Below are positions 1-9,474 of a stretch of DNA of 64,000 nt, one piece after another. The stretch is from Vulcanimicrobiota bacterium (GTDB taxonomy: Bacteria > Vulcanimicrobiota > Vulcanimicrobiia > Vulcanimicrobiales > Vulcanimicrobiaceae). A program made the translations under genes and the position numbers. Every line of letters starts with the position of its first letter. The first letter of the stretch is position 1. The stretch covers positions 1-64,000 of the forward strand of contig DAIDGX010000024.1 of the NCBI GenBank assembly GCA_027452165.1, written 5' to 3'. The notes under the pieces are model-generated. The model did not search any database. It was not told the origin of the DNA and was given only the letters and a program-made list of their open reading frames with translations.

Positions 1-147
1 GGGCGGTCGCGCTGTCGCGAACCGCTGGCGCGGCGATGGCGGCGGTGAGGCGTCGGTGAGCGCCGGCGCGGATACCGGATGATGAAAGGCCAGGAGCACG
101 GCCACGGCTACGCCCGCGAAGACAAGCAGTCGATTCACACCAGCCAT
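1..147 (-). CDS. Secreted protein, N-terminal part only (runs off left edge)
   Basis: A reading frame on the minus strand starts with ATG at 147 and stays open to base 1, giving 49 visible residues. It opens with a basic N-terminus (MAGVNR) and a hydrophobic core (LLVFAGVAVAVLLAF), followed by a Pro/Ala/Ser-rich stretch (PVSAPALTDASPPPSP). This is the layout of a Sec signal peptide or N-terminal anchor with a flexible linker. No Shine-Dalgarno stands out upstream. The rest of the protein lies outside the window, so no function can be given. It is divergent from leuS, with only 32 bases between the two proposed starts. Confidence 0.5.
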   Translation of the reverse strand, partial: MAGVNRLLVFAGVAVAVLLAFHHPVSAPALTDASPPPSPRQRFATARPP

Positions 148-179
148 TCACGCCGGCGCCGCCGAGGTGAAAGGGTTGG

Positions 180-2687
180 GTGAACGCGCGGCCCTATAAC
201 AACCGACCTATGGCCGAGACCTATGATTTCCGCACCATCGAACGCACCTGGCAAGCTCGTTGGGAGGAGCAGGGCGTCTATTGCGCACGCGAGGACGATC
301 CGCGCGAGCCCTATTACGTGCTGGTGATGCTTCCGTATCCGTCGGGCGATCTGCACGTCGGACATGCGAAGAACTACACACTCGGCGATGCGATTGCGCG
401 CATGATGCGCATGCTCGGCTACAACGTGCTGCACCCGATGGGCTGGGACGCCTTTGGGCTTCCCGCGGAAAACGCGGCGATTGCGCGCGGCATCGATCCT
501 GCGTCGTGGACCCGCTCGAACATCGCGAACATGCAGCGACAGATTCGCCTGATGGGCACAAGCTACGATTGGTCGCGCGAGATCGCCACCTGCGAGCCCG
601 ACTACTATCGCTGGAACCAGTGGCTTTTCTTACGTCTGTACGAGAATGGCCTTGCCTACAAGCGCGAGGCACCGGTGAATTGGTGCCCGCACGATCAAAC
701 CGTGCTTGCAAACGAGCAGGTGATCGACGGGCGTTGCTGGCGGTGCAACAATCTGGTCGAACGGCGCAACCTCTCGCAGTGGTTCCTCAAAATCACGGCG
801 TACGGCGATCGCCTGTTGAACGATCTCGACGCGCTTGAAGGCTGGCCAGAACGTACGCGCCTGATGCAACGCAATTGGATCGGCCGAAGCGAAGGCGTGC
901 AGTTCTCGTTTGCCGTTGAAAGCACGGATGCCGCGATCGACGTCTTTACCACGCGCGTCGATACGGTCTTCGGCGTCACGTTTCTCGCGATCGCCCCCGA
1001 GCATCCGGTCGTTTCCACGATCAAAGACGTGATCTCGAAGAAGAACGCAGCCGCAATCGATGCATTCGCCGATAGCTTACGCTCCAAATCGGAACTCGAG
1101 CGAACGAGCCTGATGGAGAAGGACGGCTTTTTTACCGGCGCCTATGCGATCAACCCGCTTTCACACGAGCGCGTACCGATTTGGGTGACAAACTACGTGC
1201 TCGCCGACTACGGCACGGGCGCCGTGATGGGCGTGCCCGCGCATGACGAGCGCGACTTCGATTTTGCGAAGAAGCATAGCCTGCCGATCGCACAGGTAAT
1301 CGTTGCGCCCGGAACCGAAATCACGGGCCCCCTCGAAGCTGCCTTCACCGCTGATGGGCGACTGATCGCAAGCGGCGACTACTCCGGCATGTCGAGCGAA
1401 CGCGCGCGCCATGCGATCGCCGATCGCTTCGCGGCGATGGGCATCGGCGGCAAGATGGTGAATTTCCGGTTCCGCGATTGGCTCGTCTCGCGCCAGCGCT
1501 ACTGGGGCACGCCGATTCCGATCGTGTACTGCGATCGCTGCGGCGAGGTACCCGTCCCCGAAGATCAATTGCCGATCGTGCTGCCTGCCGACGTGCCGAT
1601 CACCGGCGAAGGCTCCCCGCTCGCACGCGATGCCGCGTTCGTGAACACTACGTGCCCGCGATGCGATGGGCCCGCGCGACGCGAGAGCGATACAATGGAC
1701 ACCTTTTTCGAATCGTCGTGGTACTATCTGCGCTATCTCGATCCGAAGAACGCCACGCGGCCGTGGTCACCCGACCGAGCAAAGCACTGGATGAACGTCG
1801 ATCAGTACATCGGCGGCGCCGAGCACGCCGTGCTGCACCTGCTCTACTCGCGCTTTTTTTACAAGTTCTTCCGCGACATGGGATGGGTCGAAGGGCGCGA
1901 CGAGCCGTTCGAGCGCTTGTTCCATCAGGGGATGGTGCTTTACAACGGCGAGAAGATGTCGAAGTCACGCGGCAACGTCGTTGGCATCGACGAGACCGCA
2001 CAGAAGAACGGCGTCGATGCGATGCGCCTGTTCCTTCTATACGTGACGCCGCCCGAGGACACGAGCGACTGGACCGACGAAGGCATCAGCGGCCGCGTGC
2101 GTTTCTTGAATCGCGTGTGGCGCGCGTGCGAGCCGTTCCTCGCTGCTGCCAAGAGCGTCTCCCCTCGGGAGCTTCCGCCCACGTCACATGCCGAGGAAAA
2201 GGCGCTGGTTCGCGCCGTCCACGTAGCGGCGAAATCCGCCATCGACGAAGTCGCTTCGCGGCGTTTCCACTTTAATACCACGATCGCAAAGTTGGACGAG
2301 TTGGTGAACGCGATGACTGGGGCCGCGCAGAAGATGCCGGACGCGCCCGCGTTCCTCTACGCCGTACACGCGCTACCGCTGCTACTTGCACCGTATGCGC
2401 CGCACATTGCCGACGAGCTGTGGTCGCGTATGGGCTACGCAACGAGCATCCACACCGAACGCGTCATCGAGCCCGACGACGCCGCGCTCACGGTGGATGA
2501 GATCACGCTCGTGATACAGGTGAACGGCAAGATTCGCGCACGCATCGCAGCACAACCCGGCATCTCGGAAGAGGCTGCGTTCGCCCTCGCGCTCACCGAT
2601 GCGCACGTGCAGACGCAACTCGACGGAAAGCAGATCCGCAAGCAGATCTACGTCCCCGACAAGCTGGTCAATATCGTCGTCGGTTAG
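180..2687 (+). CDS. leuS: Leucyl-tRNA synthetase
   Basis: Charges tRNA-Leu with leucine in the cytoplasm. The protein is a class Ia synthetase of full bacterial length (835 aa). It has the HIGH-type motif in PYPSGDLHVGHAKNY (about residues 59-73), the inserted CP1 editing domain in the middle, a zinc-type CXXC pair near 455-495 (YCDRCGEV, TTCPRCDG), and the KMSKS motif as EKMSKSRGN near residue 590. It ends in the usual anticodon-binding and C-terminal domains. The GTG start at 180 has a good ribosome site (AGGTGAAAGGG). An internal ATG at 210 gives the N-terminus more typical of the family (MAETYDF) but lacks a visible Shine-Dalgarno. The 3' end overlaps the end of the convergent epimerase gene by 4 bases. 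Confidence 0.97.
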   Translation: MNARPYNNRPMAETYDFRTIERTWQARWEEQGVYCAREDDPREPYYVLVMLPYPSGDLHVGHAKNYTLGDAIARMMRMLGYNVLHPMGWDAFGLPAENAAIARGIDPASWTRSNIANMQRQIRLMGTSYDWSREIATCEPDYYRWNQWLFLRLYENGLAYKREAPVNWCPHDQTVLANEQVIDGRCWRCNNLVERRNLSQWFLKITAYGDRLLNDLDALEGWPERTRLMQRNWIGRSEGVQFSFAVESTDAAIDVFTTRVDTVFGVTFLAIAPEHPVVSTIKDVISKKNAAAIDAFADSLRSKSELERTSLMEKDGFFTGAYAINPLSHERVPIWVTNYVLADYGTGAVMGVPAHDERDFDFAKKHSLPIAQVIVAPGTEITGPLEAAFTADGRLIASGDYSGMSSERARHAIADRFAAMGIGGKMVNFRFRDWLVSRQRYWGTPIPIVYCDRCGEVPVPEDQLPIVLPADVPITGEGSPLARDAAFVNTTCPRCDGPARRESDTMDTFFESSWYYLRYLDPKNATRPWSPDRAKHWMNVDQYIGGAEHAVLHLLYSRFFYKFFRDMGWVEGRDEPFERLFHQGMVLYNGEKMSKSRGNVVGIDETAQKNGVDAMRLFLLYVTPPEDTSDWTDEGISGRVRFLNRVWRACEPFLAAAKSVSPRELPPTSHAEEKALVRAVHVAAKSAIDEVASRRFHFNTTIAKLDELVNAMTGAAQKMPDAPAFLYAVHALPLLLAPYAPHIADELWSRMGYATSIHTERVIEPDDAALTVDEITLVIQVNGKIRARIAAQPGISEEAAFALALTDAHVQTQLDGKQIRKQIYVPDKLVNIVVG

Positions 2688-3610
2688 GTGAGTGTTTTGA
2701 AGTACTCGTAGGTCTCGCGCATGCCGTCCAAGAGCTTGGTTTGGGGAACCCACCCAAGCTCTTTTTTCGCAAGCGCCGGATCGAACTGGGCATCGCGCGC
2801 GTCGCCCGCGCGCCTGGGTCCGTTCGTGACCGGCGCTTCGAAACCGCTGATCTGCACGAGCGCGCGATAGATGTCGTTTACGCTCGTTTTGACGTTGGTG
2901 CCGATGCAGTAGCAGGAGCCGCTTCCCGCTTCGAGTGCGCGCACGTTTACCTGTGCCACGTCTTTCACGTACACGTAGTCGCGGGTCTGCTCGCCATCCC
3001 AATCGATACGGATGCCTTCATGTTTGAGAAAACGCCCGATGAAGATGGAGATGACGCCGGCCTCGCCGTTAGGGTCTTGGCGGGGCCCGTACACGTTGCC
3101 GTAGCGAAGCGCCGTGAAGTCAAGGCCTTTCTCCGCCTTGTAAAAGCGCAGGTAGTGCTCGGCGACCATCTTGGTAATGCCGTACGGTGACGTGGGAAGT
3201 TGCGGCGTCGATTCGGTGATTGGAAATCGCTCCGGCGTGCCGAACGTTGCTCCGCTCGATGCGAAGATGACTTTTTTGACGTTCGTTTTTACGGCGGCAT
3301 CCAACACGTTTAGGAGGCCGATCACGTTGACATCGGCATCGTACTTCGGATCACGCGACGATATCGCGACCGAATGTTGCGCGGCGTGGTGGCTTAGCAC
3401 GTCAGGACGAAACTCGTGGAAGAGCCGCTCCACGCCCTCGTCCCGGATATCCATGTGCACGAAATTCGCGCGGGCGGGTACGTTGGCGCGGCGTCCACCG
3501 CCGTGCTCCCACAGCGAGTCGAGCACGAGCACCTCGTGCCCCGCCGCCAGATAGGCGTCGGTGATGTGCGACCCGATGAATCCGGCTCCGCCGGTGATGA
3601 CAATCCGCAC
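2684..3610 (-). CDS. NAD-dependent nucleotide-sugar epimerase (GalE/WbpP-like)
   Basis: Extended short-chain dehydrogenase of about 308 residues that probably epimerises or dehydrates a UDP- or dTDP-sugar for cell-surface glycans. The N-terminal Rossmann motif GGAGFIGSH binds NAD. The catalytic triad is visible as Ser in FASSGATFG plus the Tyr and Lys of SPYGITKMVAE. NVYGPRQDP is the typical GalE-like substrate loop. Start chosen at GTG 3610, directly before VRIVITGGAGFIG, because GGAAGGAA lies about six bases upstream; a longer frame to 3667 would add residues not seen in the family. Convergent with leuS and divergent from comEC. The exact sugar cannot be read from sequence. Confidence 0.9.
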   Translation of the reverse strand: MRIVITGGAGFIGSHITDAYLAAGHEVLVLDSLWEHGGGRRANVPARANFVHMDIRDEGVERLFHEFRPDVLSHHAAQHSVAISSRDPKYDADVNVIGLLNVLDAAVKTNVKKVIFASSGATFGTPERFPITESTPQLPTSPYGITKMVAEHYLRFYKAEKGLDFTALRYGNVYGPRQDPNGEAGVISIFIGRFLKHEGIRIDWDGEQTRDYVYVKDVAQVNVRALEAGSGSCYCIGTNVKTSVNDIYRALVQISGFEAPVTNGPRRAGDARDAQFDPALAKKELGWVPQTKLLDGMRETYEYFKTLT

Positions 3611-3665
3611 GTGCGTATTCCTTCCATCCCCTTGATGCGCGCGCCATCCGTCGCAAAGGCGCTCC

Positions 3666-5990
3666 ATGCTGCGTTCGCCCGTGCTGTGGATCGCGCTCGC
3701 GAGCGTGCTCGGGGCGCTCGCGGTCGTCCCGCTTCCATCGAGCGATCGCGCATGCGTCCTCGGTACGGAGGTGCTCTTCGCGATCGCACTCGGAGCGGGT
3801 CCGAATGCGATGCGCCAGGTTCGCGTGCTCGCAGCGGCAGCCCTCGTCCTGAGCGCGCTCTACACCGGGATGCGCATGCGATCGGAACCCGCGATCCACG
3901 AATCGCGCACGATGCGCTTTGCCGGAACGGTCCTTGACAAGCGCAGCGCCGGCGAGGCGTTTTCCACCTATACCTTCGCACTGGACCATGGCCCGCACGT
4001 GCTCGTGTCGCTGCGCGCGCGCGTGATACCCGGGGAACGTGCCATCGTACGCGGACGCCTGGAGCCGCTCGACGACGCACGCAATCCCGGCGAACCGAGC
4101 GAACGCAGCATCGAACGCGAACATCACATCTATGGCCGCATCGCAAGCGCAACACTGATCGCAAGCGCATCCGGCGCGCCGCGCGGCATAGAAGCGGTGC
4201 TCGCGCACACACGCGCATGGGCGCTCGAGCAACTGCGCATGCACTTGGGCGACCCCGGCGCCGAGATCGTGGCGGGAGAGCTCTGGGGCGCGCGCGGCGC
4301 GCTCGCGCCGAACCTGCGCGCGGAGTTTCAGGTGACGGGTACGGTGCACGTGCTCGTGACCGCCGGCCTACACGTAGGGTTGCTTGCGGCCGCCGTGCTC
4401 GCTCTCTGTTCGCGCATGACGCTGCCGCGCACGTTATCATGCGCGCTTGCAGCCGTTGCGGCCTGGGCGCTTGCACTCGTGAGCGGAGCAGCGCTGCCGG
4501 GGCTTCGCGCGGCGACGATGGTAAGCGCCGTGCTTGCCGCACGTGCATGTGGGCGCGCTGTATCGTCGTGGCATGCGCTTGCACTCGCCGTGCTCGTGGT
4601 GCTGGCGCTCGATCCGCAGAGCGTCGCATCCGCCTCGTTCTGGCTGTCGTTCTGCTGCGTGGGCGCCGTCTTCGCGCTCGCGCGTCCGATTGAGGCACGC
4701 TTTCCCGCGCACGTCGCCGCGCCACGCGTCCGCGAAGCGTGCTCGATGACCCTCGCAACGCAGCTCGGCACCTGGCCGATCACCGCGGCGGTCTTCCTGC
4801 GGTTTGCACCGTATGCGTTGCTCGCCAACGTAGCGATCGTTCCGTTCGTACCGGTAACGATGCTGCTCGGGTCGCTGCAACTCGCCTTGGCATGGCTGCC
4901 GCCGCTCGCGCAAGCGCTCGCCAACATCAACGGCTGGGTGCTCGCCTGGAGCGTCGGCGTGGTGAACGTACTCGCCCGCGCACCGGCCGCAAGCATTCCG
5001 GTCTCTCCCGCCCCAGCCTGGGCGCTCGCGCTCTACGAAGCCGCGCTCCTCGCGTTCGCTCCGCTGACCCGCCGCGGCGGAGCAAACATTGCGCTCTCCG
5101 CGCTTCTCATCGCAACATCGTACGTGTTCTACCCGCCGCAACGCTTCGATGGGCGCTTGCACGTCATCGCCCTGGACGTTGGTCAAGCCGACGCACTCGT
5201 CATCGAGACGCCCGCACATCATACGATCCTCGTAGATGCGGGCGGCCGCCTCGAACGCGGTCCACAGAGCGATCAGTCGGTAGCCGAACGCGTCGGTGAG
5301 CGCATTGTCGTTCCGTATCTGCTACGCCACGGCATCCACAGCGTCGATGCATTGATCATCTCGCATCCGCACGGCGATCATGTTGGTGGATGCGCGCCCG
5401 TGTTGCGCACGATTCGCGTTACCGAGGTTGCCGATAGCGGACAGACGTACGGCGGTCATGCGTATCATGATTGTCTCGATACTGCGAAGGCGGATCGGGT
5501 GCCAATCGTACAACCCCGCGCGGGCGATTTTTGGCGCACCGACGATGGCGTGACACTCACGTTCATCGGGCCGTCGTTGCCGTTCATCGGCGGAAGGAAC
5601 GCCATCAACGACAATTCAATTGCGTTCATCTTGCAGTACCGCAACTTCCGCATGCTGTTCACCGGCGACGCGGGCGTCGCCGCAGAGCGACGGTTTCTCG
5701 ACGAAGGCATTGCTCTGCGTGCGGCAGTTTTGAAAGTTGGGCATCACGGGTCTGCCTATAGTTCTTCGTCTGCGTTCATCGCTGCCGTGCATCCACGATA
5801 CGCGATCATCTCCGTCGGCCGGCATAACATGTTCGGCCACCCCGCGCCCTCTACAATCGACACGCTTGAGAACGCCGGAGCGTCCGTATATCGAACCGAT
5901 GAAAACGCCGCAGCAGAGATTACGACGGACGGCGAAACGGCAACTATTCGCAGCATGATTTCTCGCGTAGCCACGCATGAGCCAGGCTAG
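3666..5990 (+). CDS. comEC: ComEC/Rec2 DNA uptake channel protein
   Basis: Inner-membrane channel that passes single-stranded DNA into the cytoplasm during natural transformation. The 774-residue protein has the three expected parts: an N-terminal OB-like DUF4131 region (about 20-190), a multi-spanning Competence domain (about 215-480, with TAGLHVGLLAA and the ATMVSAVLAAR segment), and a C-terminal metallo-beta-lactamase-like domain. The last carries the metal motif SHPHGDHVGG near residue 565 and the later FTGDAG and KVGHHGS motifs, all intact. Start ATG with AAAGG upstream. Presence of ComEC suggests transformability, but no ComEA, ComF or pilus gene is in this window. It is divergent from the epimerase gene. 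Confidence 0.95.
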   Translation: MLRSPVLWIALASVLGALAVVPLPSSDRACVLGTEVLFAIALGAGPNAMRQVRVLAAAALVLSALYTGMRMRSEPAIHESRTMRFAGTVLDKRSAGEAFSTYTFALDHGPHVLVSLRARVIPGERAIVRGRLEPLDDARNPGEPSERSIEREHHIYGRIASATLIASASGAPRGIEAVLAHTRAWALEQLRMHLGDPGAEIVAGELWGARGALAPNLRAEFQVTGTVHVLVTAGLHVGLLAAAVLALCSRMTLPRTLSCALAAVAAWALALVSGAALPGLRAATMVSAVLAARACGRAVSSWHALALAVLVVLALDPQSVASASFWLSFCCVGAVFALARPIEARFPAHVAAPRVREACSMTLATQLGTWPITAAVFLRFAPYALLANVAIVPFVPVTMLLGSLQLALAWLPPLAQALANINGWVLAWSVGVVNVLARAPAASIPVSPAPAWALALYEAALLAFAPLTRRGGANIALSALLIATSYVFYPPQRFDGRLHVIALDVGQADALVIETPAHHTILVDAGGRLERGPQSDQSVAERVGERIVVPYLLRHGIHSVDALIISHPHGDHVGGCAPVLRTIRVTEVADSGQTYGGHAYHDCLDTAKADRVPIVQPRAGDFWRTDDGVTLTFIGPSLPFIGGRNAINDNSIAFILQYRNFRMLFTGDAGVAAERRFLDEGIALRAAVLKVGHHGSAYSSSSAFIAAVHPRYAIISVGRHNMFGHPAPSTIDTLENAGASVYRTDENAAAEITTDGETATIRSMISRVATHEPG

Positions 5991-6148
5991 TGATCCACAG
6001 TCATCCCGGCTCCCGATTCAGGTCCGGTATCACCGGTCCACCGCTCTTTTCCGCCAGCCTCACGCCAGTTCATCATGCCGCCGCATCACAATCGGTTGGA
6101 AACCTGCGTTTTCTCCTGGTAACGGGTTTGCCGGCGAGAGGGGGAGCT

Positions 6149-6841
6149 ATGAAACGGATCGTTTCGGTGTTGCTTGGGAGCGTGCTTACGGCGTGTTCGG
6201 CAGCGGGGGCTCACGTGAGCACGCCGGTATACGCCACGATGGCACCGCTCAAGCAGTATCTGATGCCCAGGGCAACCGAAATCGCGATGGCGCGATCGGC
6301 AGCACCTTCGTCTATTTCGGCGAACGCCGAAGTGCTGATACTGACGAAAACGGGGTACGCCGTTGCGGCGAAGGGCACCAACGGTTGGGTCTGTATCGTT
6401 GAGCGCATGTGGATGGCCGGTCTCGACGATCCGGAGTTTTGGAACCCGCGAGGCCGCGGGCCGAGTTGCTTCAATCCGCCGGCCGTACGCAGCGTGCTGC
6501 CACAATATCTTGCGCGCACGACGTGGGCGATCGCGGGCGACTCACGCGACCAGATTGCGCGTAAGGCAAAAGCTGCCTATGCCGATCGTACCTTCACCGA
6601 TCCGGCCCCGGATTCGTTTGCGCTAATGATGTCGAAGGCGGGCTATCTGAACGATGAGGTCAAGGGCCCGTGGCACTCGCACGTCATGCCCTTCATCGCC
6701 TACGGGCAAACGGCAGCCTGGGGCGCCGGCCTGCGCGGATCGCCGATTCTCGCGCCGCCGCTTTCAACGTTCCGCCGCTACGAGCCGCTGACGATCTTCA
6801 TTCCGGTGCATCACTGGTCGGACGGCTCGCTCGACCCGTAG
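6149..6841 (+). CDS. Secreted protein of unknown function
   Basis: A 230-residue protein starting at ATG 6149, preceded by the strong ribosome site GAGAGGGGGAG. The frame is open further upstream, but the residues before this Met look like translated intergenic DNA. The N-terminus MKRIVSVLLGSVLTACSAAGA is a signal peptide; the Cys in LTACSA could be a lipobox, making it a lipoprotein. The mature part has conserved-looking blocks (GTNGWVCIVER, GPSCFNPPA, GPWHSHVMPF) with few Cys and His residues and no transmembrane segment. I do not recognise the family. It follows comEC by 158 bases and is convergent with the next gene. Confidence 0.7.
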   Translation: MKRIVSVLLGSVLTACSAAGAHVSTPVYATMAPLKQYLMPRATEIAMARSAAPSSISANAEVLILTKTGYAVAAKGTNGWVCIVERMWMAGLDDPEFWNPRGRGPSCFNPPAVRSVLPQYLARTTWAIAGDSRDQIARKAKAAYADRTFTDPAPDSFALMMSKAGYLNDEVKGPWHSHVMPFIAYGQTAAWGAGLRGSPILAPPLSTFRRYEPLTIFIPVHHWSDGSLDP

Positions 6842-6859
6842 AGCGTCCGGATTTGCTTG

Positions 6860-7438
6860 CTAGAATTTGCGATTGTGGATGCGGTAGATTGCGCCTAGCA
6901 CGAAAGGAATCTCGGTGACGGCGAAACGTTCCTCGGCACCGATCGCAAGCGTGTAGCGTTGCGGTTCGGTGCCGCCGGTCATACGCACGTCCGCGGTGTA
7001 TGCGCCCGGCGCAAACGCAATCGTTTTCGCCGGACTACTCAGATAATGCACCCGCGAAAACGGTTCGAAAAACTGCATCGGATGAGCCAGATCGACCTGC
7101 GCGACGGCCTTCCCGTTCGCGTTTCGTATCGTGACGACCGGACGCGCCGGATTCGATGCGTCGCGTACATCGATCAAAGTGCTTATGGGAATCCGAGCCG
7201 GACGAGTTACCGTAAAGTCGTACACGTCTTCTTGACCCTCGGCGAGATGGCCGTAAAATGCCCACGACTTGGTTGGGTCGTGCACGACAATCGGATGATC
7301 GGCACCACGCGGCGAACAGGCGAAGCGCGGATCGTGCGCGCATGCGGTGCCGGCCGAGAGCACGCCCGCGACAAACAACACCGCTACGACCGCAACGAGG
7401 ACTACCGCGATGCGTAGGACGAGCCGTCGCACGCGCAC
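6860..7438 (-). CDS. Membrane-anchored extracytoplasmic protein, unknown function
   Basis: A 192-residue protein with an N-terminal hydrophobic segment (VLRIAVVLVAVVAVLFVAGVL, anchor or signal) and a beta-rich outer part. Residues about 60-175 look like a small beta-sandwich (GHLAEGQEDVYDFTV, PVVTIRNANGKAVA, ADVRMTGGTEPQRYTLAIG), similar in style to pre-peptidase C-terminal-type domains, which often report or stabilise secreted proteins; that is only a resemblance. Starts with GTG at 7438, immediately after the TAG stop of the OPT transporter, so the two are probably co-translated. The pairing suggests an accessory role to the transporter, but this is inference. Confidence 0.65.
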   Translation of the reverse strand: MRVRRLVLRIAVVLVAVVAVLFVAGVLSAGTACAHDPRFACSPRGADHPIVVHDPTKSWAFYGHLAEGQEDVYDFTVTRPARIPISTLIDVRDASNPARPVVTIRNANGKAVAQVDLAHPMQFFEPFSRVHYLSSPAKTIAFAPGAYTADVRMTGGTEPQRYTLAIGAEERFAVTEIPFVLGAIYRIHNRKF

Positions 7439-9433
7439 CTACGCTCCGAGCTCGTTTGCTGCGCGATTGCCGATCCAACGATAGAGCAGATAGGGTAGGG
7501 CAACGAACGCGATGCCCGCAAGCGCCGATGCGATCGGCGTGAAACCGTTGCCGACCACCGCGAGCGGATTCGACGGATCCGCGACGTGGATCAGCCCCTT
7601 CTGCGCCGCGACGATGATGCCGGCGTACACGACGCCCCAGATGCTCTCGCCGACGATCATGCCCGAGGCGACGAGCACGCCGAGACGACGCGCGGCCTCG
7701 GGATTCGGGCGATTCTTCACCCAGCGGTTGTAGAGCGCGCCGAAGATCGCGCCGACCACCGCGGGCGCAGTAGCAGACGCGGGGAGATAGATGCCCAAGC
7801 CCACGGCGAGCGGTGGGAGGCGGAAGCGTTTGGTCATCGCGCCGATCTCGTCGATCGCGATGATTATCGCACCGACAATCGCACCGATGCCGATGAGGCT
7901 CCAGTCGATCTTTCCTTGAATCACCCCTTGCGCGAGCGTCGAGATGAGCACGGCTTGCGGTGCGGGGAGTGCGTGCGCTCCGCTACCGAAGCCGTAGGCG
8001 GAGTTGAGTGCGTTGAGCACCGGCGGAATGATGATGGCGCCGAAGATCACACCGACGATGAGCGCAACCTGCTGGCGCCACGGTGTTGCGCCCACCAACT
8101 GGCCCGTCTTCAAATCTTGCAGATTGTCGTTCGAGATCGTGGCGACGTTGATCAGTAGCGCGGTCACGAAGAGCGCGTAGGCAACCAGTGCTGGCTTTGC
8201 CGCAGGCGCCGCGTTCCCGGCGAGCAGCACGAGCAGTAGCGCCGCGCCGACGACCGAGAGAATCGCCATACCGGAGACGGGCGAATTCGACGAGCCGATC
8301 AGCCCCGCCATATAGCCAGTCGCCGTTGCGACGAAGAATCCGGCCAGGACGATGTAGATCACGCCGCCGATCACGAGCGGCACCATCATGGACTGCAGAA
8401 CACCGCCCGCGAGAAACGCGACGAGCAGAATGATCATCGGGATCACGCAGACGGCCGAGATACCGGCAACCATGCCGATCGGCAAGTCTTGTTCCGTGAT
8501 CGGAAGCGCTTCGTTGCCTTCGGCTTTGCGCCGGCGTTGCGCCGCGAGTGCCGAGGAGATGCCGGAGACCACGGGGGCGACGAGCTTACCGAGCGTCCAG
8601 ATAGCCGCGATGCCGATCGTTCCCGCGCCGATGAAGCGCACGTAGTGCGACCAGATCGTGCCCGCGACATCGACCGCGTTGCCCGCCATCGGATGCAGTG
8701 CCGTAAGGATCGGAACCGCTATGCCCCATGCGATCGCTAAACCCGCGAAGATCGCAAGACCCACGGTGAGTCCGATCAGGTGTCCGGCGCCGATGAGCGC
8801 AAGCGACATCGAGAAGCCAAGGCCCGTGGTCACCGCTCCCGCGCGAAAGTATGCGTCGAACTCCGCGACGCAGAGCTTGAGCGCTTGCGCCACTTGGAAA
8901 AGCGCCGAGACGATCGAACTCACGACGAGGGCCAGAAATCCCAGTTGATTCTCGGCGGCCGCCTCCTCGTTATGCTGGCCGGCTCCGACCCGCAGCACCT
9001 CGGCTGCGGCGACGCCTTCGGGATAGGGCAGATCGGAGTTGGTCACGAGCGCGCGCCGTAACGGCACGCTGTACATGACGCCAAGGATACCGCCGACGGC
9101 GCAAATGCCGAACGATTCCCAGAACGGGAACCCGGTCCACCAACTCACCATCACCAGGCCCGGCAAGACGAAGATCACCGACGAAAGCGTACCGGCTGCC
9201 GACGCGACCGTCTGCACGATGTTGTTCTCGTAGATGGTCGAGTTCTTGAAGCCACGCAGCACCGCCATGGAGATGACGGCCGCCGGTATAGACGAAGCGA
9301 ACGTCAATCCGACCTTGAGGCCCAGATAGACGTTCGCTGCGGTAAAGACCAGAGTGATCAGGCCGCCGATCACGAGCCCGCGCAGGGTGAGCTCGATGCG
9401 GCGATCGATGGAGGCGGTCGGTTGTTCTTGCAC
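7439..9433 (-). CDS. OPT-family oligopeptide/metal-complex transporter
   Basis: Proton-coupled inner-membrane transporter of 664 residues with about 14-16 hydrophobic helices. The first third carries the OPT hallmarks (NVYLGLKVGLTFASSIPAAV, then NNIVQTVASAAGT, then PYPEGVAAAEVL). The C-terminal half has further conserved helices and an acidic Glu/Asp-rich helix (AIVGAIIIAIDEIGAM). OPT proteins import small peptides, glutathione or metal-siderophore complexes; bacterial members of this length are mostly annotated as oligopeptide transporters and the substrate cannot be told here. Downstream, a small anchored protein follows with no gap. The gene reads away from the LuxR-type regulator gene. 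Confidence 0.93.
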   Translation of the reverse strand: MQEQPTASIDRRIELTLRGLVIGGLITLVFTAANVYLGLKVGLTFASSIPAAVISMAVLRGFKNSTIYENNIVQTVASAAGTLSSVIFVLPGLVMVSWWTGFPFWESFGICAVGGILGVMYSVPLRRALVTNSDLPYPEGVAAAEVLRVGAGQHNEEAAAENQLGFLALVVSSIVSALFQVAQALKLCVAEFDAYFRAGAVTTGLGFSMSLALIGAGHLIGLTVGLAIFAGLAIAWGIAVPILTALHPMAGNAVDVAGTIWSHYVRFIGAGTIGIAAIWTLGKLVAPVVSGISSALAAQRRRKAEGNEALPITEQDLPIGMVAGISAVCVIPMIILLVAFLAGGVLQSMMVPLVIGGVIYIVLAGFFVATATGYMAGLIGSSNSPVSGMAILSVVGAALLLVLLAGNAAPAAKPALVAYALFVTALLINVATISNDNLQDLKTGQLVGATPWRQQVALIVGVIFGAIIIPPVLNALNSAYGFGSGAHALPAPQAVLISTLAQGVIQGKIDWSLIGIGAIVGAIIIAIDEIGAMTKRFRLPPLAVGLGIYLPASATAPAVVGAIFGALYNRWVKNRPNPEAARRLGVLVASGMIVGESIWGVVYAGIIVAAQKGLIHVADPSNPLAVVGNGFTPIASALAGIAFVALPYLLYRWIGNRAANELGA

Positions 9434-9474
9434 CCGCCTTCAATTGTGCGGATGCGTCCGGAATCTTCCCTCGA

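Noticed and set aside
3394-4758. 454-residue minus-strand frame opposite comEC
   Set aside because: Very Arg-rich low-complexity translation in a GC-rich gene's antisense; its C-terminal third repeats the epimerase N-terminus out of frame. Typical shadow.
6080-6148. GGTAACGGGTTTGCC before a secreted-protein gene, reminiscent of part of the c-di-GMP-I (GEMM) riboswitch
   Set aside because: The upstream conserved GEMM parts (the GGACGCAAAGCC-type segment and tetraloop stem) are absent; only one short stem matches, which is not enough.
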